Positions 6,759 through 15,016 of a stretch of DNA of 34,077 bases are shown here, piece by piece; position 1 is the stretch's first letter; each line of letters starts with the position of its first letter. The DNA comes from Butyrivibrio sp. (GTDB lineage: Bacteria; Bacillota; Clostridia; Lachnospirales; Lachnospiraceae), in NCBI GenBank assembly GCA_017535785.1, contig JAFXTN010000013.1:1-34077 (forward strand). Direction: 5' to 3'. The translations under genes and the position numbers were made by a program. The notes beneath the pieces are model-generated. The model did no database searches. It was not told the origin of the DNA and saw only the letters and a list, made by a program, of their open reading frames with translations.

Positions 6759-7358
6759 ATGGAGATTAAGCTGATAAAAAATGGACATCCGTTCTGGGAA
6801 AAAACCATTCAGTATGCTATGAATTGCAACTGGAAAGCGGGCCCTTTTCTTGCCGGAAAAATAAATGAATACCGACCCGGAACCAAGCAGGATTTAGATG
6901 ATATTTATATTTTGATACAGCAGGCCATCGCTGAGATGGAGAAACATGGTATTTTCCAGTGGGATAACATCTATCCCGGACGGGAAGATTTTGAAAAAGA
7001 TATTGATAATCACACGCTTTATTTGGCGTATAAGGAAAACACTTTGGCCGCTTTATATGTAATTAGCGGTGAGTGTGATGATCAATACAGTAACGGACAA
7101 TGGGAATACGATGAAAAAAGCGCATATATACTTCATAGATTCTGCGTTTCTCCGGCGTTTCAGAATCAAGGGATAGGAAAAGCCGTGTTGCAGCATATTG
7201 AGAAACAGATTAAAGGAATGGGATATGAATCCGTCAGACTGGATACCTTTACGGAGAATCCCTTTGCCAATAAACTGTACTTACATAATGGCTATGAACC
7301 CAGAGGATATGCAAACTGGCGCAAAGGTAAATTTGTTCTGATGGAGAAAAAACTGTAA
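6759..7358 (+). CDS. GNAT family N-acetyltransferase
   Basis: A 199-residue GNAT protein. An N-terminal extension of about 35 residues precedes the domain, which begins YRPGTKQDLDDIYILIQQAIAEM. The acetyl-CoA binding motif A is RFCVSPAFQNQGIGKAVLQ (about residues 127-145), and motif B is FTENPFANKLYLHNGYEPRG. Members transfer acetyl from acetyl-CoA to amines of small molecules or protein N-termini; the acceptor is unknown. A GGAG lies 12 bases before the ATG. The chromate-transporter remnant follows 17 bp downstream. Confidence 0.8.
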   Translation: MEIKLIKNGHPFWEKTIQYAMNCNWKAGPFLAGKINEYRPGTKQDLDDIYILIQQAIAEMEKHGIFQWDNIYPGREDFEKDIDNHTLYLAYKENTLAALYVISGECDDQYSNGQWEYDEKSAYILHRFCVSPAFQNQGIGKAVLQHIEKQIKGMGYESVRLDTFTENPFANKLYLHNGYEPRGYANWRKGKFVLMEKKL

Positions 7359-7375
7359 AACAAGGAGGAAGTGCT

Positions 7376-7648
7376 ATGAATAAGTTCCTTAAGAACCGAT
7401 ATGTCAAAGCTGCCCTAACTGGATTGAAGCCATGCATCATGGGAATCATTTTAGTGACAGGTGTGCTCATGATCTTAAAGAACTGCGGATTATTGTTTAA
7501 TGGTAGAGCAGATATTCTTACAGTTGTATTGACTTGTGCTATAGCATTTATATATTTTGGATCAAGGCTGGTAATGAAGAAAGGGATGAACCCTATTATG
7601 CTGATTTGCTTGTCTGCATTTGTGGGTATTGTGGTGTATGCTTTCTGA
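7376..7648 (+). pseudogene. Chromate transporter C-terminal remnant (ChrA-like)
   Basis: A 90-residue ORF with three hydrophobic segments. Its sequence (KNRYVKAALTGLKPCIMGIIL, then ADILTVVLTCAIAFIYFGSRL and NPIMLICLSAFVGIVVYAF) matches the C-terminal part of bacterial CHR-family transporters, which normally have about 180 residues per half. The N-terminal part is missing: upstream lies an unrelated GNAT gene. A strong AAGGAGG ribosome binding site nevertheless precedes the ATG, so the fragment may be translated. It is most simply a deletion remnant; a short functional membrane protein is less likely. Confidence 0.6.
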
Positions 7649-7699
7649 AAAAAGGCATTGCTGTTGAGGCTATGGGAAAAGCCTATGGAGGTCGTGCAA

Positions 7700-7927
7700 A
7701 TGGAGATGAAGTCTATTCTGATCAAGGATACAACAAAAGAAGAGCGGGAGCAGATAGTAAAGAGCTCGCTTGAGTGTGGCGGAGGATGTGAGAATTGCTC
7801 ATCGTGCTGGCTTGGCGGCGGTAATCCCTGGGACATTTATCAGGATTATATAGACGGCAAAAAAGAGATCCGCGAGATAAATATGGAGTACATGGAAAAA
7901 TACCGTCAGGACAGGCAGATTCATTGA
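7700..7927 (+). CDS. Small Cys-rich protein, copy 1
   Basis: A 75-residue protein starting at ATG 7700, with GGAGG at 7687-7691 and an 8-base spacer; a longer frame upstream is not favoured. After IKDTTKEEREQIVKSSLE comes CGGGCENCSSC, four cysteines that could bind a metal or Fe-S cluster, then NPWDIYQDYIDGKKEI. It is paralogous to the next gene (IKESTTEERRAYIKERFPC, ADYISGSRSFI), showing a local duplication. I do not know a named family, although I believe similar proteins occur in Lachnospiraceae. Confidence 0.65.
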   Translation: MEMKSILIKDTTKEEREQIVKSSLECGGGCENCSSCWLGGGNPWDIYQDYIDGKKEIREINMEYMEKYRQDRQIH

Positions 7928-7942
7928 GAGGATTTTGAGATT

Positions 7943-8140
7943 ATGGTAAGTGCACCGGAAATAAAAGAGTCTACAACTGAAGAACGCAGAGCTTATATAA
8001 AAGAGAGATTCCCCTGTATTGCGGATTGTGATATGTGCGGGCTTTGCAAAGTTTTTCACGGAAAAGACGCGGAGACGGCCTATGCTGATTATATTAGCGG
8101 AAGTAGGTCGTTTATAGATGTGTCGGCTGACTATAGGTGA
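7943..8140 (+). CDS. Small Cys-rich protein, copy 2
   Basis: A 65-residue protein, 15 bp after its paralogue. The same order is kept: IKESTTEERRAYIKERF, then CIADCDMCGLC (four cysteines with slightly different spacing from copy 1), then AYADYISGSRSFIDVSADY. The basic C-terminal tail of copy 1 is absent. The two products probably bind the same kind of ligand, possibly a metal, through the four cysteines. Function unknown. Confidence 0.65.
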   Translation: MVSAPEIKESTTEERRAYIKERFPCIADCDMCGLCKVFHGKDAETAYADYISGSRSFIDVSADYR

Positions 8141-8144
8141 GATA

Positions 8145-8240
8145 ATGATCATAAAACCTATAGGCTTCGATAGATATGCGTATTCAAATGATGGGCCCAA
8201 AGAGCATAATATAAGGATTGAAATGGGAAAGAGAATATAA
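8145..8240 (+). CDS. Possible 31-residue small ORF
   Basis: ATG 8145 follows an AGGTGAG and opens a 31-codon frame (MIIKPIGFDRYAYSNDGPKE...) ending in TAA 8238-8240, whose last base is the first base of an ATG for the next ORF. The TAATG overlap suggests translational coupling. It may be a genuine miniprotein or the end of a decayed gene. No family recognised. Confidence 0.3.
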   Translation: MIIKPIGFDRYAYSNDGPKEHNIRIEMGKRI

Positions 8241-8269
8241 TGGATTCTAGCTTGCGGTGGAGAGACAAG

Positions 8270-8788
8270 ATGATAAAAACTGAGCGACTGTTGATCAGAC
8301 GAGTTGAAGCAGGGGATTGGCGTGCAATACAAAAGATATGGCTGGATGAAGCAGGTTCACAATATGCGCAATACGATAACATAAAGGAACTTGACGATAG
8401 GTCAGTATCTGACAGAATAGCCGTATGGGCGAAGGAAGCTAAGGCAAACGATCATATCTTTTTTGCTATCTGCTTAGATAAAGATATTATTGGCTATATT
8501 TCATTGAATCGAAGCGAGGATTCTTATGAAATTGGCTATTGTTTTCATTCAAAGTATCATGGAAAAGGTTATGCAAAAGAGAGTATCTCGGCAGTGCTTC
8601 CCTTTCTAAAAAGCATCGGCGTATCTAGGGTTACTGCCGGAACGGCAATAAATAATATACCGTCGATAAGATTGCTTAATTCACTTGGCTTTAAACAGAT
8701 AGGAACGGAAAAAGTTTCTTTTTATAAAGATTCTAATGGAAATGATATATTTTTTGATGGTGGAGTATTTGAATTGAAGTTATTATGA
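8270..8788 (+). CDS. RimJ/RimL-type GNAT acetyltransferase
   Basis: A 172-residue protein. ATG 8270 is preferred over 8240 because the family typically begins MIKTERLLIRR and a GGAGAGA lies just upstream. The acetyl-CoA motif is YEIGYCFHSKYHGKGYAKES (about residues 95-113), and NIPSIRLLNSLGFKQIG matches the C-terminal signature of the Acetyltransf_3 group. Members acetylate protein N-termini or small amines. It stands before the DUF4261 gene with a 36-bp gap. Confidence 0.8.
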   Translation: MIKTERLLIRRVEAGDWRAIQKIWLDEAGSQYAQYDNIKELDDRSVSDRIAVWAKEAKANDHIFFAICLDKDIIGYISLNRSEDSYEIGYCFHSKYHGKGYAKESISAVLPFLKSIGVSRVTAGTAINNIPSIRLLNSLGFKQIGTEKVSFYKDSNGNDIFFDGGVFELKLL

Positions 8789-8824
8789 AATAAGCTTATA
8801 AAAGGGATAAAGGAGTAAGATTAT

Positions 8825-9718
8825 ATGGGATTATTTAGAAAAAACGAAAAAGTTTTGAGACAGGATCTGAATCAGAAAGGTGATCACCCGGGGATGGTTT
8901 TCATGATCCATCTGCTTATGGAAGATAAGTGTGATATTCCGGAAAAAGAGTTTATGACTGGAATCATGCAGAAGCATTTTGGGGAAGTAAATTGCTTTTT
9001 ACACAGCGATGAAATGGCGGGATTTTTACCCATGAAGTACTCGGTGCATTTTGAAAAAGACAATGCTGATGTTCCGCCTCAATTAATGATCATGAAATGC
9101 ATAGATATAGAGCAGCCACTGCTGGATGATATAGCTAAAAGTCAGCTGTGGGATTGCCAAGATTCCGAACAGATTTTGAACACATGCAAATATCAAGTCA
9201 TAGCCACGGATATGCTTGCAGCGGGATTGGATTATAAAGAACGCGCTGAAATGATTGTAGACTATGTAGAAGCATTGGTAGAAATGTTTCCTACATGCAA
9301 AGCAGTTCTTTTCGAAAACTCAAAGAAGATGTATACGAGAGAAGCGATTCTGAATTGTTCAATTCCGAAAGAATCAAAATTCATATATTATGCCGTAAAT
9401 GTGAGATTCTTTAACATTGAAGGCAGTGAGGATATGCTGGTAGACACTTTGGGAATGAGCACACTCTTTTTGCCGGATCTCCAATATCATTTCCACGGGA
9501 TGGATCCAAACTCAGTCGTGAACCATGCTTACAATATGCTCTCTTATATTTTTGACAATGATAATCCGATAAAATCGGGCGATAACATTGATGGAATCAA
9601 GGATGGCAAAATGAGCCAAGAGATTCAATGGAAAGTTCAGTACGAGGATGCATTGATCCAGCCTGTAAGACCGGTTATTGATATAAATATGGGAGAATTT
9701 GCTTCAGGGAGTCGATAA
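8825..9718 (+). CDS. DUF4261-like protein
   Basis: A 297-residue soluble protein preceded by AAAGGAG. The C-terminal segment DTLGMSTLFLPDLQYHFHGMDPNSVVNHAYNMLSYIF (about residues 205-240) is the pattern I associate with DUF4261, a domain of unknown function often found near secretion and toxin-related genes. The N-terminal 130 residues are mixed alpha/beta. No catalytic motif is apparent. Substrate and partner unknown. Confidence 0.6.
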   Translation: MGLFRKNEKVLRQDLNQKGDHPGMVFMIHLLMEDKCDIPEKEFMTGIMQKHFGEVNCFLHSDEMAGFLPMKYSVHFEKDNADVPPQLMIMKCIDIEQPLLDDIAKSQLWDCQDSEQILNTCKYQVIATDMLAAGLDYKERAEMIVDYVEALVEMFPTCKAVLFENSKKMYTREAILNCSIPKESKFIYYAVNVRFFNIEGSEDMLVDTLGMSTLFLPDLQYHFHGMDPNSVVNHAYNMLSYIFDNDNPIKSGDNIDGIKDGKMSQEIQWKVQYEDALIQPVRPVIDINMGEFASGSR

Positions 9719-9773
9719 TGGCCCCCCTTAGGTACGGCAGCGGTCCGTTTTATCGGTAGGAGATTGAATTATT

Positions 9774-10253
9774 ATGTGTTTTGTTTGCGACAGAATTAAA
9801 CAGACCAAGGAAGGTAATAACCCATATTTCGTAAAAGAACTTGAGACAGGGTATGTGGTTATTGGGGATTATCAGCATTTTGAGGGATATACGCTCTTCT
9901 TATATAAAGATCATGTGGTTGAATTATACGACCTTGATCCGGTGGTCAGAGCCAAACATTTAGAGGAAATGACATTAGTGGCTAAAGCAGTCGCAAATGC
10001 ATTTAATGCCGAAAAGATGAACTACGAGTGCCTTGGTAATGGGGAAGGCGGCGCACATATTCATTGGCACTTGTTCCCGCGAAGAAGCGGCGATATTGAG
10101 TCATATGGTACAGCCGGCAGGGGCCCTGTCTGGATGTATCCAAAAGAAAAAATGTACGCAGAGGAAAACCGCCCAACTAAGGAAGAACTTGAGAAATTGA
10201 AAGAAAAGCTCCTTGTTGAGCTTAATAAAGTATTCGGAGGACAAAACAGTTAA
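9774..10253 (+). CDS. HIT family hydrolase
   Basis: A 159-residue histidine-triad protein. It opens CFVCDRIKQ, a Cys-x2-Cys zinc-type start. The catalytic triad is HIHWHLFPR (about residues 93-101). GYTLFLYKDHVVELYDL is the typical central strand and loop. Family members hydrolyse nucleoside phosphoramidates or dinucleotides. AGGAGA lies 11 bases before the ATG. The downstream GNAT remnant begins at the base after its stop codon. Confidence 0.85.
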   Translation: MCFVCDRIKQTKEGNNPYFVKELETGYVVIGDYQHFEGYTLFLYKDHVVELYDLDPVVRAKHLEEMTLVAKAVANAFNAEKMNYECLGNGEGGAHIHWHLFPRRSGDIESYGTAGRGPVWMYPKEKMYAEENRPTKEELEKLKEKLLVELNKVFGGQNS

Positions 10254-10411
10254 ATGGTAATAGAAACAGAGCGCCTTAAGATCCGCATCGCATCAGATGA
10301 CGAGATGAGACGGATCCTGATAACAAAAAGTCTCAAAGAGTTCTTGAAAAATGCGGTTTTGTTCCGTCAGGGATAATGGGCGAAGAAGGACCGCGGTTTT
10401 ATAAAGAATGA
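10254..10411 (+). pseudogene. GNAT acetyltransferase remnant, internally deleted
   Basis: ATG 10254 opens MVIETERLKIRIASDDEMRRIL, a typical GNAT N-terminus, directly after the HIT stop. Soon after, the reading jumps frame to NKKSQRVLEKCGFVPSG and GPRFYKE, ending at TGA 10409-10411. That is a typical GNAT C-terminus (N-x2-S-x-RvLeKcGF). The whole acetyl-CoA binding centre, normally about 100 residues, is missing. A clear deletion remnant. Confidence 0.7.
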
Positions 10412-10449
10412 GTATATAGGAGATTATTTGTTTAGAAAAGAGGCATATT

Positions 10450-11301
10450 TTGAGCGAATTATTTAAAGTAGAAGCAGTCGGAAGTGAAAAATACACACTC
10501 GGGGAGGGTCCGTACTACGATCCTAGGTTTAAGAGGCTGTCCTGGGTGGATATCGTGGGCAGAAAGCTCTTGTTTTTAAAGGATGGGAAAAAAGAGACTG
10601 TGGAGCTTCCGCAGCAGGTAGGCGCGGCGATACCGCTTTCCGATTCGGACGGTTTTGCGCTCGCTATGGAGGACGGGATCTACTTATATAAAGATGGTAA
10701 GATAGATCTTTTTCTCAATCTGAAGGACGTATTTAAGGATTACTGGCGCTCTAATGATGCCAAGGCGGACGCAAAGGGACGCCTTTGGTTTGGTGCATCG
10801 GTCGGCGACGATCACGAGCCGGAGGGTAATCTCTACTTATATAACAACGGAAAGCTCGATATCAAGGTTCCGGATACGAAGATTTCGAACGGAATGGCAT
10901 GGAGCGCGGATAAAAAGAAATTTTTCTTTTCCGATTCGCTTAAATATGCCGTTTTTGTCTATGATTATGATGAGGAGAGCGGCAGTATAAGTAACGGAAA
11001 GGTGTTATTTAACGTAGAAGACGGCATTCCGGACGGTCTTACGATTGATTCCGAGGATAATCTCTGGGTAGCTTTCTGGGGCGGCAGCAGGATAGAAAAA
11101 AGAAGCGGTGAGACAGGAGAGCTTCTTATATCGATCCCGATACCTGCCAAACAGGTCACTTCTTGTTGTTTTGGCGACGATGACATGAGGACATTGTACA
11201 TAACTACTGCAGCAACGGGGCTTGAAGGTGAATTTGACGGCTGTTTGTTTAAGATGAGGACGGACGTTAAGGGCGTAACACCTGATTATTGCTTGGTTTA
11301 A
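10450..11301 (+). CDS. SMP-30/gluconolactonase family protein
   Basis: A 283-residue six-bladed beta-propeller lactonase of the SMP-30/gluconolactonase/LRE family. The start is TTG 10450 after AGAGG. Metal-binding and catalytic residues appear in order: Glu19 (YTLGEGP), Asn in DYWRSNDAKAD, Asn in ISNGMAWS and Asp in GIPDGLTID. Repeated GRLWFG and DNLWVA blade signatures support the fold. Members hydrolyse sugar lactones in a divalent-metal-dependent way. Cytosolic, no signal peptide. It is monocistronic, with a terminator downstream. Confidence 0.85.
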   Translation: MSELFKVEAVGSEKYTLGEGPYYDPRFKRLSWVDIVGRKLLFLKDGKKETVELPQQVGAAIPLSDSDGFALAMEDGIYLYKDGKIDLFLNLKDVFKDYWRSNDAKADAKGRLWFGASVGDDHEPEGNLYLYNNGKLDIKVPDTKISNGMAWSADKKKFFFSDSLKYAVFVYDYDEESGSISNGKVLFNVEDGIPDGLTIDSEDNLWVAFWGGSRIEKRSGETGELLISIPIPAKQVTSCCFGDDDMRTLYITTAATGLEGEFDGCLFKMRTDVKGVTPDYCLV

Positions 11302-11345
11302 GCTCTTTTGCATAATAAAAATACATAATTCATCGACTTTTCAAG

Positions 11346-11393
11346 ATTTACATCTCCTGAAACACGCATGTTCAGTGAGGTGTAAATTTTTTT
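11346..11393 (+). terminator. Intrinsic terminator
   Basis: ATTTACATCTCCTGAA (from 11346) pairs with TTCAGTGAGGTGTAAAT ending at 11387, with one bulge and one G-T pair. T residues continue to 11393. It ends the SMP-30 transcript. Confidence 0.8.
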
Positions 11394-11492
11394 GCGTTTT
11401 ATGGTTAAGTTATCCAAAAAAGTGCCCGATAAAAATTGTTGAATCGAGAAGAAAATAAAACAAGCCACAGAATGACTTGGAGGGTTAAAAAA

Positions 11493-13922
11493 TTGAGAAA
11501 AAACACACTTTTGAAAGTAGTCACAATCGTACTTGCTGCAATGATCGCAGTAATCAGTGTACCTGCAAATGTTTGGGCCATGGATGGCGACGCTTTTGAA
11601 AATGTTCAGGAAGATAGAAGCGAAGAAGAGTATCAGGAGGATACAAACGAGGAAACAGCAGAAGAGACAACAGAAGAGACATACAGCGAAGCAGTAGAAG
11701 AGGCTGCAGAGGCTGAAGACGCAGCAGAGGAAGCAGTTGATACAGCAGAGGAAGCTTGCGAAGCAGTTGAGTCAATCGTTGACGGAAACGAAGAGGCAGG
11801 ACTTGAGGCAGCTTCAGCTGAGGACGGAACAGCAATCGCACAGGAGAGCGTTGAGGCTTTCGTTGAGGCAGTAGAGAATAGCAACGTAGCAGAGACAGTA
11901 AACGAGGCAGCAGTTGATCTTCAGGCAGCTAAGAGAGAGCTTGTAGTTGCAAGCGAGGCTGACAAGGAAGCAGACGTTAAGGCTGTTGAGACAGTTGAGA
12001 ACGTAGTAGCAGCTCAGTACATCGCTGACAGCGCTGCAAATACAGTTGCTGAGGCTGAAGTTGAGGCAGAAGATCTTATAGAGACAATCACAAATGCTGA
12101 TGCAAGCGCAGAGCAGGTAAGCGAGGCATTTGATAAGCTTGATAAGCTCACAAACGATACAAAAGAAGAAGTTGAGCTCAAGAGAGTAGCTTTCGAGGCT
12201 CTTTGCGACAAGTTTGATCAGGCAAAAAAAGAGCTCTCAGGCGCTCAGAGAGTATATGATGAGACAGTTAAGACTCTTAAGAGCGATGACAGCAACGTAA
12301 AAAAGGCAGCAGAGAAGCTTGAAGAGGCTAAGAAGAATGTAGAAGCCCTTTCAGAGGCTTGTGATAACGCAAAAGAGGATCTTGAAAAAGAGCAGGCTCT
12401 TGTAGACGATATCCTTGCAAAAAAAGCTATCTCAGACAAGAATAAAGACTGGAAGACTCAGGATAAGCTCATGGAGAGCATTATCAGCGGATATATCATC
12501 CCCAACATGATCGATAAGGATGCTACAAACATCAAATATACAGAAATGCTCAGAGGTTTTGATCGTCAGAACAGCTCACACTGCATAGTTTCTTATACAG
12601 ATAAGGACGGAAACACAGTTAAGCGTTATTTCAACATCGACAGAACAGACAGACAGTTCAAGGCAAACGATCAGTGGTACAGACTTGGAAGCTCAAGAGA
12701 GATCGTTATTTATGAGAAGCCTTTAGAGGATATCACATCTTCAGATTATCAGAAAAAGCACTTCGGAAATCTTAGTGTAAACAATCAGTTCAAAGCTGAC
12801 GTTAACTCCGGCAAATATGATGTATATTCTTTTGACTATGAGGACGGAACAAACGAGTATAAGTGCATAGACGAGATCAAAGCTGCAGTTGAAAGCGGTG
12901 ATATGATCGAAGTAGACGGCGTTTACTATATGAACGGCATAGCAGCTCGTAAGATCGTTCAGACAACAAGCGGAAACGCTAAGGGCATCAGAGTTTCAAC
13001 AAAGGATGACGAAGGTTTAAAGGCATTCATCGCCGATGCAGCAAAGCTTGTTGAAAAGTATGAGAAGTACGGCGAGACAATCGCTGATACACAGGATAAG
13101 ATTGACGAGGCGGCAGATAAGGTTGAGGCTTTAGAGGATGCTATCGAAGCTATCGACGAGAACGAAGACAGAATCGCAAAGGTTGTTACAAAAGACCTTG
13201 TTGCAGGCCTTAGAACATATATTGGAGAGCAGGATATCGACAGAATCGTTAATGCAGAGTCAATCGAGGAAGCTATCAAGATCCTTGAGGATATCCTTGC
13301 AGGAGCAATGGCTGATTTTGAAAACGCAACAGCAAAGCTCGATGAGCTTGTAGAAAAGCGCGATGAGATCGCAAGACAGCTTGAGGAGAAGACAGAAGTT
13401 TCTTATGCAGAGGAAGTAGCTGAGGAAGTTATCGTTGCAGAGGTTGAGACTCAGACAGAGACTTTGGCAGCATCTGATGACGCTAAGACAGAGGAGAATA
13501 CTGCAGCTCAGGCAGTTGCAGTAAATGCAGTGGCAGCAGTATCACCTAATGCAATGATCACAGAAGTTGCAGCAAACAGACAGGTTACAGAAGGAAACGG
13601 ACAGGTTGTTACAGCACCTCAGGGAGCTGTTCTCGGAGCAAGAGTTAACAAGAATACAGAAGCAGGAGCAAAAGAGATTCAGGCTATCACACCTGCTGAG
13701 TATGAAATGATCTTAAGCCAGATCCTCGGAGCAAAGAGAAATGCTATGACTGATCGCACAGAAAAGTTCGAAGCAAACAATGCATCTGTTGTTGACATCG
13801 AAGTTGAGGAAGACGCAGAGCCCGTTGCAAAGCTTCCTGTAATCAGCGGAATGGGTGACTGGATGTGGATTATCCTCGCATTCTTCGGAATGTTGGGAAA
13901 GATCAGCCCTTTATTCTTCTAA
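11493..13922 (+). CDS. Secreted Ala/Glu-rich coiled-coil surface protein
   Basis: An 809-residue exported protein. TTG 11493 is chosen because GGAGGG (11479-11484) sits 8 bases upstream and the product then opens with a textbook signal peptide (MRKNTLLKVVTIVLAAMIAV, cleavage after VWA, residue 29). Residues 30-370 are acidic, Ala/Glu-rich helix likely to form long coiled coils. Residues about 390-530 form a Tyr/Asp-rich globular module. A second coiled-coil segment follows (about 530-660). The last 22 residues are a hydrophobic helix with no basic tail, preceded by LPVIS, which resembles but is not a sortase LPxTG site. Codon choice is strongly biased (threonine almost always ACA), suggesting high expression. 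Probably an envelope or cell-surface structural protein. Confidence 0.7.
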   Translation: MRKNTLLKVVTIVLAAMIAVISVPANVWAMDGDAFENVQEDRSEEEYQEDTNEETAEETTEETYSEAVEEAAEAEDAAEEAVDTAEEACEAVESIVDGNEEAGLEAASAEDGTAIAQESVEAFVEAVENSNVAETVNEAAVDLQAAKRELVVASEADKEADVKAVETVENVVAAQYIADSAANTVAEAEVEAEDLIETITNADASAEQVSEAFDKLDKLTNDTKEEVELKRVAFEALCDKFDQAKKELSGAQRVYDETVKTLKSDDSNVKKAAEKLEEAKKNVEALSEACDNAKEDLEKEQALVDDILAKKAISDKNKDWKTQDKLMESIISGYIIPNMIDKDATNIKYTEMLRGFDRQNSSHCIVSYTDKDGNTVKRYFNIDRTDRQFKANDQWYRLGSSREIVIYEKPLEDITSSDYQKKHFGNLSVNNQFKADVNSGKYDVYSFDYEDGTNEYKCIDEIKAAVESGDMIEVDGVYYMNGIAARKIVQTTSGNAKGIRVSTKDDEGLKAFIADAAKLVEKYEKYGETIADTQDKIDEAADKVEALEDAIEAIDENEDRIAKVVTKDLVAGLRTYIGEQDIDRIVNAESIEEAIKILEDILAGAMADFENATAKLDELVEKRDEIARQLEEKTEVSYAEEVAEEVIVAEVETQTETLAASDDAKTEENTAAQAVAVNAVAAVSPNAMITEVAANRQVTEGNGQVVTAPQGAVLGARVNKNTEAGAKEIQAITPAEYEMILSQILGAKRNAMTDRTEKFEANNASVVDIEVEEDAEPVAKLPVISGMGDWMWIILAFFGMLGKISPLFF

Positions 13923-13944
13923 TTCATTTAATATAATTATTATA

Positions 13945-13973
13945 GGCGAGTCCTTCGGGGCTCGTCTTTTTTT
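13945..13973 (+). terminator. Strong intrinsic terminator with TTCG loop
   Basis: GGCGAGTCC (13945-13953), the stable tetraloop TTCG, and GGGCTCGTC (13958-13966) with two G-T pairs, followed by seven T residues. It terminates the coiled-coil protein gene. Confidence 0.9.
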
Positions 13974-14009
13974 GCTATATCCTGAGGCTTTTTTTGGATG
14001 ATTACAAGC

Positions 14010-14030
14010 GTTATTTAGATAGCAAATAAC
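14010..14030. promoter_or_regulatory. 7-7-7 inverted repeat upstream of the VOC operon
   Basis: GTTATTT (14010-14016), seven bases, and AAATAAC (14024-14030) form a perfect inverted repeat about 70 bp before the VOC gene. It could be an operator for a dimeric regulator. No matching promoter boxes were certain. Confidence 0.3.
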
Positions 14031-14098
14031 AGGTGGCGGGTGTATCATTGTTTTATGGCAATTTAGCCGGAATACATGCATTTTAGGAGGACGACATG

Positions 14099-14482
14099 AT
14101 GAAGATTGAACACATTGCAATGTATGTTAATGAACTTGAGAAGGCACGCGACTTTTTCGTGAAATACCTGGGAGGAAAGTCCAATGACGGTTACCACAAT
14201 CCTAATACGGACTTTCGCTCCTTCTTTATTTCTTTTGACGACGGAGCAAGGATCGAGCTTATGAACAAGCCCGGGCTCGTAGATGCCGACAAACCGCTTA
14301 CAAGAACCGGCTATATTCACATCGCTTTTTCAGTAGGGTCAAAAGAAAAGGTGGATGAGCTTACCGAAAGCCTCAAAAACGCAGGATTCGAAGTTGTAAG
14401 CGGCCCCAGAACCACCGGCGACGGCTATTATGAGAGCTGCATTGTAGGGATTGAAGGAAATCAGATAGAGATAACAATCTGA
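14099..14482 (+). CDS. VOC family protein (glyoxalase/bleomycin resistance fold)
   Basis: A 127-residue single-repeat vicinal oxygen chelate protein. ATG 14099 lies 8 bases after AGGAGG and is preferred to ATG 14096. Possible metal ligands are His5 (IEHIAMY), Glu in ARIELM, His in YIHIAF and Glu in QIEITI, the glyoxalase I-type set. Members isomerise or open glutathione- or thiol-linked aldehydes, or bind drugs. The stop overlaps the next gene's ATG (TGATG), so the two are coupled. Confidence 0.8.
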   Translation: MKIEHIAMYVNELEKARDFFVKYLGGKSNDGYHNPNTDFRSFFISFDDGARIELMNKPGLVDADKPLTRTGYIHIAFSVGSKEKVDELTESLKNAGFEVVSGPRTTGDGYYESCIVGIEGNQIEITI

Positions 14483-15006
14483 TGAGAGAGCGAGATAGAT
14501 TGATGAGAATTTGTAAGGCTGACAAGGAAGACTTGAATGAGATATTGCAGCTGCAATACCTTGCGTATCAGAGCGAGGCGGCGCTGTTTGGGACAAAAGA
14601 TATTCCGCCGCTTAAGCAGACACTTGAAGAAGTGGAGGCTGAGTATGACGCCGGCGTGATCCTGAAGATGATCCCGGATGAGGGCGCAAATTGCGATGGC
14701 GAAGCGGATGGAGCGTCTGCATCGACCGAGGGCGCGAGGATTATCGGATCGGTTCGCGGTAGGGAAGAAAGCGGCACGGTCTATATCGGCAAGCTTATGG
14801 TTCATCCCGATTTCAGAGGCCGTGGGCTCGGAACAGCTCTTTTGACCGCTATTGAGAAATTATTCCCCGGAAAAAGGCTTGAGCTCTTCACTTCGACGCG
14901 GAGTGTTGACAATATCCGCTTGTACGAGAAGAACGGCTACAAGATATTTGATCGAAAAGATATTGATGATGATCTGACTTTCGTATATTTGGAGAAAGGG
15001 TTATGA
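14482..15006 (+). CDS. GNAT family N-acetyltransferase
   Basis: A 174-residue GNAT protein. ATG 14482 overlaps the upstream stop; an alternative ATG at 14503 (MRICKADKEDLNEILQLQ) is equally natural for the family. Motif A is IGKLMVHPDFRGRGLGTALL (about residues 98-117), and the C-terminal signature is RSVDNIRLYEKNGYKIFDRK. A Gly/Ala/Asp-rich insertion (NCDGEADGASASTEGAR) lies between the two halves where most relatives have a short loop. The acceptor substrate is unknown. Confidence 0.8.
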   Translation: MRERDRLMRICKADKEDLNEILQLQYLAYQSEAALFGTKDIPPLKQTLEEVEAEYDAGVILKMIPDEGANCDGEADGASASTEGARIIGSVRGREESGTVYIGKLMVHPDFRGRGLGTALLTAIEKLFPGKRLELFTSTRSVDNIRLYEKNGYKIFDRKDIDDDLTFVYLEKGL

Positions 15007-15016
15007 TATTAGTTAT

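Noticed and set aside
7534-7773. 79-residue frame across the end of the chromate transporter remnant
   Set aside because: It overlaps two better-supported frames, has no ribosome binding site and no recognisable content.
11554-12439. Several long minus-strand ORFs opposite the coiled-coil gene
   Set aside because: They are low-complexity Ser/Ala or Leu/Arg shadows produced by the biased codons of the real gene, with no ribosome binding sites.
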